In this document: positions 1-6,943 of the stretch, in pieces | How the letters are laid out: each line of letters starts with the position of its first letter | Position numbering within the stretch: position 1 is the stretch's first letter | NCBI GenBank assembly: GCA_023140095.1 | Contig: JAGLMJ010000039.1 | Span: forward strand, 1 to 10,024 | Reading direction: 5' to 3' | Length of the DNA: 10,024 nt | Origin: Candidatus Omnitrophota bacterium | GTDB lineage: Bacteria; Omnitrophota; Koll11; Zapsychrales; Zapsychraceae | Notes under the pieces: model-generated | Database searches by the model: none | What the model was told of the DNA's origin: nothing | Seen by the model: only the letters and a program-made list of their open reading frames with translations | Position numbers and translations under genes: made by a program

Positions 1-817
1 TCGATGAGAAATGGATAGACGGTGTGCCTAAAATGGCCGCTTCTGTTGCGGTTGTTCCCCCTTCGCTAATGCACATTTCGGCATAATAGAGGACGTCATG
101 CATTTTCTCTGGAGCGATCGCAAACCGATATTCTTCAAACTCGGCATCCATTTTGGCTTCGGAGGAAATAATGACCCGGGCATATTGGGAGCATATCTGG
201 ATGATCTTACGTTTCATGTTCAATGACAGGCCTTTCTGGCCTACATCATGAGCGGCGTTCCAGGAAACAAAGCGAAGAAATACGAATTTTGAACCAAAAG
301 GCATTCTTAATAATTCAAAAATATTGGGATCGGGAGAGAAATATTTTGGATGCAAATAGGCTAACTCGTGCAGGCTATTATACGTCAGATGTTTTTTTCC
401 GTATCTTCGCTGAAAGCTGTCCGGGGTCATGAAGCGCGTTGCAAATGATATGGTAAGCGCGTTCTGGATTTTTGCGTGTTCGGTATCATAAAAAACAAGA
501 CTTGGAATGCCAAGCAACTTACAAACATGGACAGAGCATGCTCCGGTCGCGGAAACACAAACATCAATTTTATTTTTTCGCAAGATCGGAAAAAGCTTCC
601 ATTGCCGTTTGATAAGCTCAATGCCGAGCCCCAGATAGCCTTTTTGGGCTTTGCTCAGCAAGATGTGCGGTATTTGGTAGGATTCAAGCAGTTGAAGAGT
701 CACGTCTTTGTCGCGAGCCGTAACAATAACGTGATGTCCCTTAGTCTCCAGGGTCTTGATGGCGTTTTTGAATAAATGGACATGTGCGGGATGATTTATG
801 TCAAATAGAATGTTCAT
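1..817 (-). CDS. DUF354 family glycosyltransferase-like protein, 3' end cut by window edge
   Basis: An uninterrupted frame of 272 codons runs from an ATG at 817 off the left edge. The N-terminus reads MNILFDINHPAHVHLFKNAI, followed by an HHVIVTARDKDVT stretch (residues 28-40). This is the characteristic start of DUF354 proteins, which resemble GT-B enzymes such as MurG and UDP-GlcNAc 2-epimerase. A glycine-rich SEGGTTATEAAILGTPSI stretch (251-268) matches the GT-B C-lobe loop that normally contacts a nucleotide-sugar phosphate. Family members are about 330-350 residues, so roughly 60-80 residues are missing. The start lies 17 bases after the aminotransferase stop with no clear Shine-Dalgarno, so it is probably translated by coupling. 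The biochemical activity of DUF354 proteins is not established to my knowledge. The context suggests transfer or modification of the sugar made by the three genes upstream. Family assignment is firm; function is inference. Confidence 0.85.
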   Translation of the reverse strand, partial: MNILFDINHPAHVHLFKNAIKTLETKGHHVIVTARDKDVTLQLLESYQIPHILLSKAQKGYLGLGIELIKRQWKLFPILRKNKIDVCVSATGACSVHVCKLLGIPSLVFYDTEHAKIQNALTISFATRFMTPDSFQRRYGKKHLTYNSLHELAYLHPKYFSPDPNIFELLRMPFGSKFVFLRFVSWNAAHDVGQKGLSLNMKRKIIQICSQYARVIISSEAKMDAEFEEYRFAIAPEKMHDVLYYAEMCISEGGTTATEAAILGTPSIHFSS

Positions 818-834
818 AGCTGGATATCGGTATT

Positions 835-1938
835 TCAGCTTTTGTAAAAAGATTTGATCGATTCCGTAATGAGATCTTGTTCTTCCTTTGGCATAAACGG
901 GTGCATGGGGAGTGCGAGAATATTCCGGCATGTTCTCTCGGATACGGGAAAATCACCTTCCTTGTACTTCAGATCAGAAAAAGCGGGTTGCACGTGCAGG
1001 GGTTTTGGATAATGGATCGCTGTCGGGATATTGTTTTCCTTCAAGTGTTGCTGCAGTCCATCACGGTCCTGGCACAAAATACAATACTGTGCGAAAACGG
1101 ATAAATTGTCCGGAGCGATGACCGGCACCTTGACGCATTCTTTAAGATGGCGGTTGTAATAGGCGGCCACGTCACTGCGCTTGTTGATCTCATCCTCATA
1201 ATGTTTTAACTTCGTCAAAAGAACCGCGGCTTGTATCGTGTCGATTCTCGCGTTTATTCCGATCCGGACATTATCGTATTTATTTTTTCCTTTTCCGTGA
1301 ACGCGCATGGACCGTATGATCTCAGCTATATGGTCGTCGTCGGTAAAAACGGCCCCACCATCTCCGTAGCATCCAAGCGGTTTCGCCGGAAAAAACGAGG
1401 TGCAGCCAATGTCGGCCAAAGAACAGGCCTGACGTTCTTTGTGCCGGGCCCCGAACGATTGGGCGGCATCTTCGATAACGAACAGGTCATGGGCCTTTGC
1501 GATCTTGTTGATCGCATCATAATCGGCGCATTGCCCAAAGAGGTCGACGGCAATGATTCCCTGTGTTTTATCTGTGACCGCCTGCGGGATCTTCGCGGGA
1601 TCGATATTGAACGTCTGTTCATCAATATCGACAAAGACAGGTTTGGCCTTTAAGAAGGCGATGACCTCGCTTGCCGCGATGAACGAGAACGGCGTCGTGA
1701 TGATCTCATCGCCGGGCTCAACGTCGTAGGCCATCAGGGCCAGGAGCAGAGCATCCGTTCCCGACGAGCATCCGATAGCGTGTTTTGTCCCTACAAATTC
1801 ACAAAGCTGCTGCTCTAATTCAGCAACTTTACTGCCCATAATAAATGAGGAACTCGTGATCACCTCATTGATCTGGGCATCGATCTCCTTTTTGTACGCC
1901 TGGTATTGGCGCGAAAGGTCAATAAATGGAATGTTCAT
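835..1938 (-). CDS. DegT/DnrJ/EryC1/StrS-family PLP aminotransferase (WbpE/WlbC-like, 3-keto-sugar aminotransferase)
   Basis: A 367-residue sugar aminotransferase, likely converting a 3-keto UDP-sugar to the 3-amino sugar with glutamate and PLP in the cytoplasm. It begins [12 protein letters not shown], the standard start of the family. The phosphate-binding [11 protein letters not shown] lies at about 58-68, the pyridine-nitrogen aspartate is D157 in [11 protein letters not shown], and the Schiff-base lysine is K186 in [16 protein letters not shown]. All key residues are present. An in-frame ATG 54 bases upstream (1992) is possible but would add 18 residues unlike the family. The chosen ATG overlaps the preceding stop as ATGA (1938-1935), which implies coupling. 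It is the third member of a dehydrogenase/acetyltransferase/aminotransferase cassette. Family is certain; the exact substrate (UDP-3-keto-GlcNAcA or UDP-3-keto-GlcNAc) is inferred from the neighbours. Confidence 0.9.
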   Translation of the reverse strand: MNIPFIDLSRQYQAYKKEIDAQINEVITSSSFIMGSKVAELEQQLCEFVGTKHAIGCSSGTDALLLALMAYDVEPGDEIITTPFSFIAASEVIAFLKAKPVFVDIDEQTFNIDPAKIPQAVTDKTQGIIAVDLFGQCADYDAINKIAKAHDLFVIEDAAQSFGARHKERQACSLADIGCTSFFPAKPLGCYGDGGAVFTDDDHIAEIIRSMRVHGKGKNKYDNVRIGINARIDTIQAAVLLTKLKHYEDEINKRSDVAAYYNRHLKECVKVPVIAPDNLSVFAQYCILCQDRDGLQQHLKENNIPTAIHYPKPLHVQPAFSDLKYKEGDFPVSERTCRNILALPMHPFMPKEEQDLITESIKSFYKS

Positions 1939-2519
1939 AGTTGACGGATCCTGTTCTTTGATTTTGTATATGTTCGACGGCACAATGTGCATGCCGATCT
2001 GTTTTTAGTGAATGTTAATGTCTCCCCGCATTCGCATACCCATCCTTTTCTTCTGGAGGGTGAACCAAGGACAAGTTCGTAACCGGCGACGTCTTTGGTA
2101 ACGACGGCGCCGGCTCCGATCAAGGCATAGCGGCCAATTGTAACACCGCAAATAATGGTCGCATTAGCCCCAATGGTTGCTCCCTTCTCGACGATTGTTT
2201 TTTTGTAATGCTCTGCGGAATTTCGAGGGATCGCCGCGCGCGGATTAATGATATTTGTAAATACGCACGAAGGGCCGCAGAAAACATCGTCCTTGAGGGT
2301 TACCCCGTCATAGACGGAAACGTTATTCTGAATTTTGACATTATTGCCGACAATTGCCGTTGCATGAACGACCACATTCTGTCCGATCTTGCAGTTTTCG
2401 CCGATCCGGGCGCCCTTAAAGATATGGGAAAAATGCCAGACCTGGGTATTTTTTCCGATCTTTGCGCCTTGTTCAACGCAACTTGAAGAGTGAACGAAAA
2501 CCTTTTTTTGTCTTTTCAT
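1935..2519 (-). CDS. Left-handed beta-helix N-acetyltransferase (WbpD/WlbB-like)
   Basis: A 194-residue hexapeptide-repeat acyltransferase, likely using acetyl-CoA to acetylate the 3-amino group of a UDP-2-acetamido-3-amino sugar. Residues about 8-150 are hexapeptide turns (for example [40 protein letters not shown]) that build the beta-helix. [10 protein letters not shown] near the N-terminus and the PRAAIPRN loop are typical of the WbpD group. The C-terminus has a CxC...CxxC cluster (WVCECG and CTLC) that looks like a small zinc ribbon. The start at 2519 overlaps the 3' end of the oxidoreductase gene by 47 bases. No later start fits, because the family N-terminus begins within about eight residues of this methionine. 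The overlaps with both neighbours argue for coordinated synthesis of the three proteins. The family is confident; substrate specificity rests on context. Confidence 0.9.
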   Translation of the reverse strand: MKRQKKVFVHSSSCVEQGAKIGKNTQVWHFSHIFKGARIGENCKIGQNVVVHATAIVGNNVKIQNNVSVYDGVTLKDDVFCGPSCVFTNIINPRAAIPRNSAEHYKKTIVEKGATIGANATIICGVTIGRYALIGAGAVVTKDVAGYELVLGSPSRRKGWVCECGETLTFTKNRSACTLCRRTYTKSKNRIRQL

Positions 2520-3492
2520 TTTTCGAATCCAATTCTTCTTGTGCTTGTTCTAGGATTTTCAGGACGGCAAGGGCTTCCCTCCCGTCCGTTCTGGGTTGAT
2601 TCCGTGTTTCCAGGCAATCGAGGAAATGCAAACAGGCTTCTTTTAAAGGCTCTTTGCTTTCAAGAGAGATGATTTCCTGTTCTGCTTTTTCCGCCACGGG
2701 GACCTGATTGATCCACTCGATCTTGTGCGGATACAGGACCAATTTATTATCCTTGCTCATGTCGTCAAAAACCGCCATGGCCTTATTTCCGATGACGACG
2801 AATTTCTGCTCTTTGTACGGATGCAGCCAGCTGACAAAGATATGGGCCTTGAGCCTGTCTTTAAAATCAATATACGTGATCGTACTGTCGACGACGGCGT
2901 CTTGAACATACGCCTCGCCGAACACGCGGATCTTTTGAGGATCCTGGCCGGCCAGGCTTAATAGGACGGAAATATCATGCGGGGCGAAACTCCATAATAT
3001 ATTTTCCTCATGGCGCAATTTTCCGATATTGAGACGATTCGAATAAATATACTGCAATTTTCCGAGTACGCCGTTATCGATCAACTCCTTGAGCTTTATA
3101 ACGGCAGGATGGTATTGGAGGATGTGATCGACCATCAATATTTTATTATGGGTATTTGCCAAGCCGATCAATTCTTCGGCCTCCTTCACCTTTAAAGAAA
3201 GAGGTTTCTCCACAAAGACATCTTTTCCGGCGAGTATGGCCGCTTTAGCGATTTTGTGATGGGTTACGGCCGGTGTTGCAATAACGACCGCATCGATATC
3301 CTCAGAAGCCAGGACATCTTTATAGCTGGTAAATGTTTTTTGTATATTATGCTTTTCCTGCTGTTCGCCCAATGTTTGTTGATTTTCGTCACAAATGGCA
3401 TAGAGGGACCCGATCTCCGCAAAATTTCTTACCAAGTTCTTCCCCCAGTATCCGGTCCCGATAACAGCGATTTTTGCTTTTGCATTTGTCAT
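2473..3492 (-). CDS. Gfo/Idh/MocA-family NAD-dependent sugar oxidoreductase (likely UDP-GlcNAc(A) 3-dehydrogenase)
   Basis: A 339-residue oxidoreductase that most likely oxidises C3 of a UDP-N-acetyl sugar to the 3-keto form used by the downstream aminotransferase. The Rossmann nucleotide loop is [11 protein letters not shown] (about 10-20), the acidic residue for NAD ribose is in AICDE, and the family signature FVEKPL (about 93-98) carries the catalytic-region lysine. An APHDIS motif in the C-terminal domain supplies the conserved histidine. The start has an AAGGA ribosome site 10 bases upstream that overlaps the previous stop codon. The [11 protein letters not shown] subtype is often found with WbpD-type acetyltransferases and DegT aminotransferases. 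Whether it acts on UDP-GlcNAc or on UDP-GlcNAcA is open, because no UDP-GlcNAc 6-dehydrogenase (WbpA) is in the window. Confidence 0.88.
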   Translation of the reverse strand: MTNAKAKIAVIGTGYWGKNLVRNFAEIGSLYAICDENQQTLGEQQEKHNIQKTFTSYKDVLASEDIDAVVIATPAVTHHKIAKAAILAGKDVFVEKPLSLKVKEAEELIGLANTHNKILMVDHILQYHPAVIKLKELIDNGVLGKLQYIYSNRLNIGKLRHEENILWSFAPHDISVLLSLAGQDPQKIRVFGEAYVQDAVVDSTITYIDFKDRLKAHIFVSWLHPYKEQKFVVIGNKAMAVFDDMSKDNKLVLYPHKIEWINQVPVAEKAEQEIISLESKEPLKEACLHFLDCLETRNQPRTDGREALAVLKILEQAQEELDSKNEKTKKGFRSLFKLR

Positions 3493-3505
3493 TGTCTGAA
3501 TATCC

Positions 3506-4234
3506 TTATGCGTCGCTAAGATAACGGTCGATTATTTTTTTGATCTGCATGAACGATTCTTCTTCTGTTGCGCTGTTCGTGTCAACTGCCGTTTCGGGGT
3601 TGGAAGGGGCTTCATATGGATCGTCGATCCCTGTAAAGTTCTTGATCTCTCCCGCCCGCACTCTTTTATAGAGGCTCTTAGGATCACGTTTCTCACAGGT
3701 TTCCAGAGAGGCGTCCACGTAAACTTCTATAAAACGGCCGCACATGTTCCTGACAAAATCTCTCGACTCTTGATAAGGCGAAATAAAAGAAGCGATGACA
3801 AAGACATTGTTCTTTTCCAACAGCGAAGCAAGATAACCGGCGCGTTTAATGTGCGCGACGCGATCTTCTTTTGAAAAGCCGGTCTTCGGAAAGATCGCGC
3901 GCAATATATCCCCGTCGAGATGCTGTACGGGCAAACTTTTCTTTTGCAGGTATTTAAATGCCCTATCCGCTAATGTGCTTTTGCCTGAACCGGACAGGCC
4001 CGTAAACCAGATCACAAAAGGTTTGATGCGCCTGCGCCCGTAATTGATCCTGTTCCAGGTGCGTTCATGGAAGAAATATAGAACGATCTTTACGATGGCC
4101 TCGATGATTCCGATGGAAATGGCGAGAATTAACTTGCCCGTAAATACATAGACAATGATCGCCGTTGTAAGAGTTGCTAAGCTCCGCCATGAAATTGTTT
4201 TAACAATGGAGCGCTTATTATTTTCATAATACAC
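3506..4234 (-). CDS. cysC: DUF2061-APS kinase fusion (membrane-anchored adenylylsulfate kinase)
   Basis: A 242-residue two-domain protein. Residues about 7-62 are a DUF2061 domain with its hallmark pattern: KTISWRSLATLTT, TGK, IEAIVK and the ending YFFHERTWNRI. It contains two predicted membrane segments (about 19-31 and 35-55). Residues about 70-242 are an APS kinase, which phosphorylates adenylylsulfate to PAPS with ATP. The P-loop GLSGSGKST is at 79-87, followed by LDGD, the FISPYQESRDFVR motif and the RDPKSLYKRVRAGEIKNFTG and DDPYEAPSNPE blocks. All expected motifs are present, so the kinase should be active and tethered to the membrane, facing the cytoplasm. The GTG start at 4234 is supported by a strong AAGGGAG site 5 bases upstream; the nearby ATG at 4227 is out of frame. 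No ATP sulfurylase or sulfotransferase is visible. Its place inside a glycan cluster suggests PAPS for sulfated polysaccharide, which is inference. Confidence 0.92.
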   Translation of the reverse strand: MYYENNKRSIVKTISWRSLATLTTAIIVYVFTGKLILAISIGIIEAIVKIVLYFFHERTWNRINYGRRRIKPFVIWFTGLSGSGKSTLADRAFKYLQKKSLPVQHLDGDILRAIFPKTGFSKEDRVAHIKRAGYLASLLEKNNVFVIASFISPYQESRDFVRNMCGRFIEVYVDASLETCEKRDPKSLYKRVRAGEIKNFTGIDDPYEAPSNPETAVDTNSATEEESFMQIKKIIDRYLSDA

Positions 4235-4249
4235 TGAGACTCCCTTTCT

Positions 4250-5194
4250 TTATTTAGACCTGAGTTCCATCTTTTTTATCCTTAAAAGGGCGTCTTCGAT
4301 CAATCGCCTGTTAGCCGATATCAGGTCGGCCAGCAGGCCGACAATGAGGATCTGAAAACCGATAGTCAAAAGAGCGGCGGCGAGGATCAGAGATTGTATT
4401 TTTCCTTCGCCCGAGGCCATCAGATAATAGAATATGAACCGGCAACCGATGAGGGTGCCGATGGCAATACTAGTCATGCCGATCGTTGCAAATAACCGGA
4501 AAGGATTGAACATTGAATAAATGCGTATGATCGTTACGATCGAATGCTTGATATATTCCGGAATGGACTTAAAGAGCCGGGACTTGCGCTTGACTTCGTT
4601 TGTCGAGATCGTGATATTCGCGATCGCCAGATCCTTGTTCTCGGCCTGAATAATGCTTTCAAGAGTATAGGTGTAATTGGAGATAATGTTCAGTTTTAAG
4701 GCAGCTTCGCGGTTATAGGCGCGAAAACCGGTTGTCGCATCGCTAACCGTTGAATTTGCGAGATGGCGGACGATCGTACTTCCGATCCTTTGCAGACGTT
4801 TTTTGATCCAGGAAAATTGCTGGATGTTTTCAATATCCCGGTTTCCGACAACAATATCGGCTTGTCCTTCAAGGATCGGCTTAATGAGCCGCGGGATATC
4901 CTCGCCTTTGTATTGCCCGTCTGCATCCGTATTGACGATAATATCCGCATCAGCCTTAACGGCGGCGTCTAACCCGGCGCCAAATGCCCGTGCGAGGCCC
5001 TTTCTTTTGGTAAAGGAAATGACATGGTTAACGCCATGTTGCTTAGCGACTTCGACGGTATTATCTGTACTGCCGTCATTGATGATCAAGGTCTCGATGA
5101 CATCAACGCCGGCGATATGCTTGGGCAGCGCCTCAAGCGTTTTAGGCAGGCTCTCTTCTTCGTTGAGGCAAGGGATCTGGACAATGAGTTTCAT
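4250..5194 (-). CDS. Family 2 glycosyltransferase with two C-terminal membrane segments (DPM1/GtrB-like)
   Basis: A 314-residue GT-A glycosyltransferase that probably loads a sugar from a nucleotide donor onto a polyprenyl phosphate, or extends a lipid-linked glycan, at the inner face of the membrane. It begins IVQIPCLNEEESL, has the NDGSTDNT nucleotide-binding loop (39-46) and the metal-binding DAD in NTDADGQ (90-92). A TGFRAYNREAAL stretch (155-166) is typical of the dolichyl-phosphate-mannose-synthase-like group. Two hydrophobic segments at about 233-259 and 267-292 are followed by a basic tail, the usual tail of GtrB/ArnC-like enzymes. The ATG has a GGGGA site 5 bases upstream and sits 9 bases after the dehydratase stop, so it belongs to the same operon. 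Donor and acceptor cannot be read from the sequence. Confidence 0.92.
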   Translation of the reverse strand: MKLIVQIPCLNEEESLPKTLEALPKHIAGVDVIETLIINDGSTDNTVEVAKQHGVNHVISFTKRKGLARAFGAGLDAAVKADADIIVNTDADGQYKGEDIPRLIKPILEGQADIVVGNRDIENIQQFSWIKKRLQRIGSTIVRHLANSTVSDATTGFRAYNREAALKLNIISNYTYTLESIIQAENKDLAIANITISTNEVKRKSRLFKSIPEYIKHSIVTIIRIYSMFNPFRLFATIGMTSIAIGTLIGCRFIFYYLMASGEGKIQSLILAAALLTIGFQILIVGLLADLISANRRLIEDALLRIKKMELRSK

Positions 5195-5203
5195 GGCATT
5201 CCC

Positions 5204-6208
5204 CTATTTTCTGTTGTAGATATTTTTCCAATAATCTTCTAACAAGTGTAATTTTCCTTCCATCCAATTTAAATGTGTCAGATACCATTGAACAGTTTGT
5301 TTGATCCCGGTTGCAAAAGCGATCTTTGGTCTCCATCCGAGCTTTTTGATCTTTGCGCAGCTGACAGAATATCGAAAATCATGCCCCGGCCGGTCGGCAA
5401 CAAACGCAATGAGGCTCTTCGGTTTCTCAAGAAGTTTTAATATTGTTTTAACCGTCACCAGATTTTCACGTTCAAAATAGGTGCCGATGTTGTAAGATTC
5501 GCCGATCTTCCCTTTCTTAAGAATCAAGTGAATACCCTCGGCGCAGTCCGCAACATGCAGCCATTCGCGGATCTGCTTGCCTTTTCCGTAGACGGGCACT
5601 TTTCTGTTTTTCAAGGCCTTGAGGATGATGACGGGAATGAGCTTCTCCGGATACTGCCATGGCCCGTAATTATTCGCGGGCCGGATGATGATGGCAGGAA
5701 AATGATGCGTTTTGGTCGCGGCATGGACCAGCAATTCCGCGGCAGCCTTGGTTGCGGAATAGGGATTCTTCGGTTTAAGCGCGGCTGTTTCCGGGAATCT
5801 CCCCTTTCGGCTTTCGCCGTAAACCTCATCCGTCGATATGTGAATAAATTTTTTAACCTTGTACTTCCGGGAAAGATCGATAAGGTTTTGGGTTCCGGTA
5901 ATGTTCGTCCGGATAAACGGCAAAACGTCCTGAATACAACGGTCGACATGTGTTTCAGCGGCAAAATGAACGATTTTGTCGGGCCTTTCTTTTTTGATAA
6001 TGGCTTCCAGTTTTGCTTTTTGGCAAATATCCGTTTTGTAAAAGGTATATTTTCCCTTGATCTCTTTGAGCCGCTCTAGATCTCCGGAATAGGTCAATTT
6101 ATCAATAACGGCGATCTTTTGTTCCTTTCTGACAGCTTGCCGGACAAATTCACTGCCGATAAAACCGGCTCCACCGGTAACTAGTATTTTAGGTGCTGGT
6201 TTAGGCAC
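5204..6208 (-). CDS. rfbB: dTDP-glucose 4,6-dehydratase (extended SDR family)
   Basis: A 334-residue extended short-chain dehydrogenase that most likely converts dTDP-glucose to dTDP-4-keto-6-deoxyglucose, the entry to rhamnose and other deoxysugars. The NAD-binding TGGAGFIGSEF is at 11-21, HFAAETHVDRC at 81-91, and STDEVYGE at 125-132 supplies the Thr-Asp-Glu triad typical of this dehydratase. The catalytic tyrosine and lysine are Y150 and K154 in NPYSATKAA. RPANNYGPWQYPEKLIPV (176-193) and REWLHVADCAEGI (214-226) also match. The start is GTG at 6208 with a GGAG site 11 bases upstream; no better ATG aligns with the Rossmann start. It is the first gene after the promoter candidate at 6248-6276. 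RmlA, RmlC and RmlD are not in the window, so the final sugar is unknown. A related NDP-sugar dehydratase is possible but less likely. Confidence 0.88.
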   Translation of the reverse strand: MPKPAPKILVTGGAGFIGSEFVRQAVRKEQKIAVIDKLTYSGDLERLKEIKGKYTFYKTDICQKAKLEAIIKKERPDKIVHFAAETHVDRCIQDVLPFIRTNITGTQNLIDLSRKYKVKKFIHISTDEVYGESRKGRFPETAALKPKNPYSATKAAAELLVHAATKTHHFPAIIIRPANNYGPWQYPEKLIPVIILKALKNRKVPVYGKGKQIREWLHVADCAEGIHLILKKGKIGESYNIGTYFERENLVTVKTILKLLEKPKSLIAFVADRPGHDFRYSVSCAKIKKLGWRPKIAFATGIKQTVQWYLTHLNWMEGKLHLLEDYWKNIYNRK

Positions 6209-6247
6209 TCTCTATAAATCTCCACGTTTAATATATATACGGAAATC

Positions 6248-6276
6248 AGTATAACACTTAATATATCAGGTGACTA
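6248..6276 (-). promoter_or_regulatory. Sigma-70-type promoter candidate for the glycan cluster
   Basis: On the minus strand the -35 element TAGTCA (6276-6271, four of six consensus bases) and the -10 element TATACT (6253-6248, five of six) are separated by exactly 17 bases. Transcription would start near 6241, leaving about 33 bases of leader before the GTG of the dehydratase gene. The A/T-rich tracts at 6289-6307 fall where an UP element would sit. The surrounding DNA is AT-rich, so other -10-like strings exist (for example in the TATATATATT stretch at 6228-6238). This is a prediction from sequence alone. Confidence 0.5.
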
Positions 6277-6287
6277 GACGATAAATA

Positions 6288-6309
6288 GAAATTTTTGGGA
6301 AATTTTTGG
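6288..6309 (-). repeat. Two tandem 11-bp A-tract repeats (possible UP element or curved DNA)
   Basis: The plus-strand unit GAAATTTTTGG occurs twice back to back, at 6288-6298 and 6299-6309. On the minus strand this gives two AAAAATTT tracts centred 11 bases apart, close to one helical turn. They begin just after the queH stop codon and end 12 bases upstream of the predicted -35 element at 6271-6276. Phased A-tracts in this position can bend DNA and bind the RNA polymerase alpha subunit. No GC-rich hairpin followed by T residues was found here, so a terminator for queH is not apparent. Confidence 0.6.
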
Positions 6310-6310
6310 G

Positions 6311-6943
6311 TTATGGTTTTGAGGTAAGATCGCGTATTTTACGGCTTTTTAACAAGCGCAAATCGGCATCACGCAGGGAATAGATGCATCCGCAATATTT
6401 TTGTTGATAGAATTCCTCGCGCTTAGCGACTTGGTCCTTGCGGGCGGATCCGCCTTGTCCGCGCCAGTTGTAGGTCCAATAAACCAGATCGGGGTAACGG
6501 CTGGCGGCACGTATGCCGGAGGTGTTGACTTGATCCATATTCTTCCATCGGGATATTCCAAAACTGCTTGTGAAGACCTTAAATCCATGTTCGATAGCGA
6601 ATAAAGCGGCCCGTTCCAGGCGCATGTCGAAACAAGCGATGCACCGTTTGCCTTGTTCAGGTTCCGATTCGAGGCCCGTGACCTTTTCAAACCAGGTATC
6701 TTGGTCATAATCGCTATCGATGAAAGGGATATTCATCTTTAAAGCATAACGGACGATCTCTCTTTTGCGCTTTTCATACTCTTCTTGCGGATGGATATTG
6801 GGATTGTAGAAAAAAATAGTGAGATCAATATTTGATTCCCATAATGATTCTATGATCCCGCCGGAGCACGGCGCGCAACAGCAATGCAGAAGAATTTTTT
6901 TTTCATTGTTGGGAGGAACGAGTTTATCTTCTTCCATCTTCAT
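6311..6943 (-). CDS. queH: Epoxyqueuosine reductase QueH
   Basis: A 210-residue QueH (formerly DUF208) enzyme that reduces epoxyqueuosine to queuosine at the tRNA wobble position, the non-cobalamin alternative to QueG. The N-terminal [12 protein letters not shown] carries the adjacent cysteines C21-C23 and C26. [12 protein letters not shown] supplies a Cxx[11 protein letters not shown] follows, and a CGC motif lies near the end in [10 protein letters not shown]. These cysteines are expected to hold an iron-sulfur cluster and an extra iron, as described for the Thermotoga enzyme. An ATG at 6973 would add ten residues, but the ATG at 6943 is preferred. It overlaps the nnrD stop as ATGA, has AAGAAGG just upstream, and places the conserved block about 16 residues in. 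It is the last gene of the housekeeping operon. Confidence 0.93.
   Translation of the reverse strand: MKMEEDKLVPPNNEKKILLHCCCAPCSGGIIESLWESNIDLTIFFYNPNIHPQEEYEKRKREIVRYALKMNIPFIDSDYDQDTWFEKVTGLESEPEQGKRCIACFDMRLERAALFAIEHGFKVFTSSFGISRWKNMDQVNTSGIRAASRYPDLVYWTYNWRGQGGSARKDQVAKREEFYQQKYCGCIYSLRDADLRLLKSRKIRDLTSKP

Noticed and set aside
223..775. Short plus- and minus-strand frames suggesting that the left end is non-coding or holds small genes
   Set aside because: A single continuous minus-strand frame from 817 to the edge encodes a DUF354 protein and explains the whole stretch.
807..1940. A similar AATGTTCATAG string at the starts of the DUF354 and aminotransferase genes (about 809-819 and 1930-1940)
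   Set aside because: It arises from both proteins beginning Met-Asn-Ile and from similar start contexts. It is too short and too few in number to call a repeat.
1936..1992. Longer aminotransferase starting at the ATG at 1992
   Set aside because: The extra 18 residues do not match the family, and the ATG at 1938 gives the canonical N-terminus and an ATGA overlap with the preceding stop.
3506..4234. DUF2061-APS kinase fusion as an assembly or frameshift artefact
   Set aside because: Both domains lie in one uninterrupted frame with a strong ribosome site at the DUF2061 start and a short, plausible basic linker (GRRRIK). No sign of a junction artefact is seen.
5528..6079. A 183-codon open frame on the plus strand
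   Set aside because: It lies entirely antisense to the dTDP-glucose dehydratase gene, whose motifs are complete. The plus-strand translation shows no recognisable domain.
6209..6310. A rho-independent terminator after queH
   Set aside because: No GC-rich inverted repeat followed by a T-run was found; the AT-rich repeats here are direct, not inverted.
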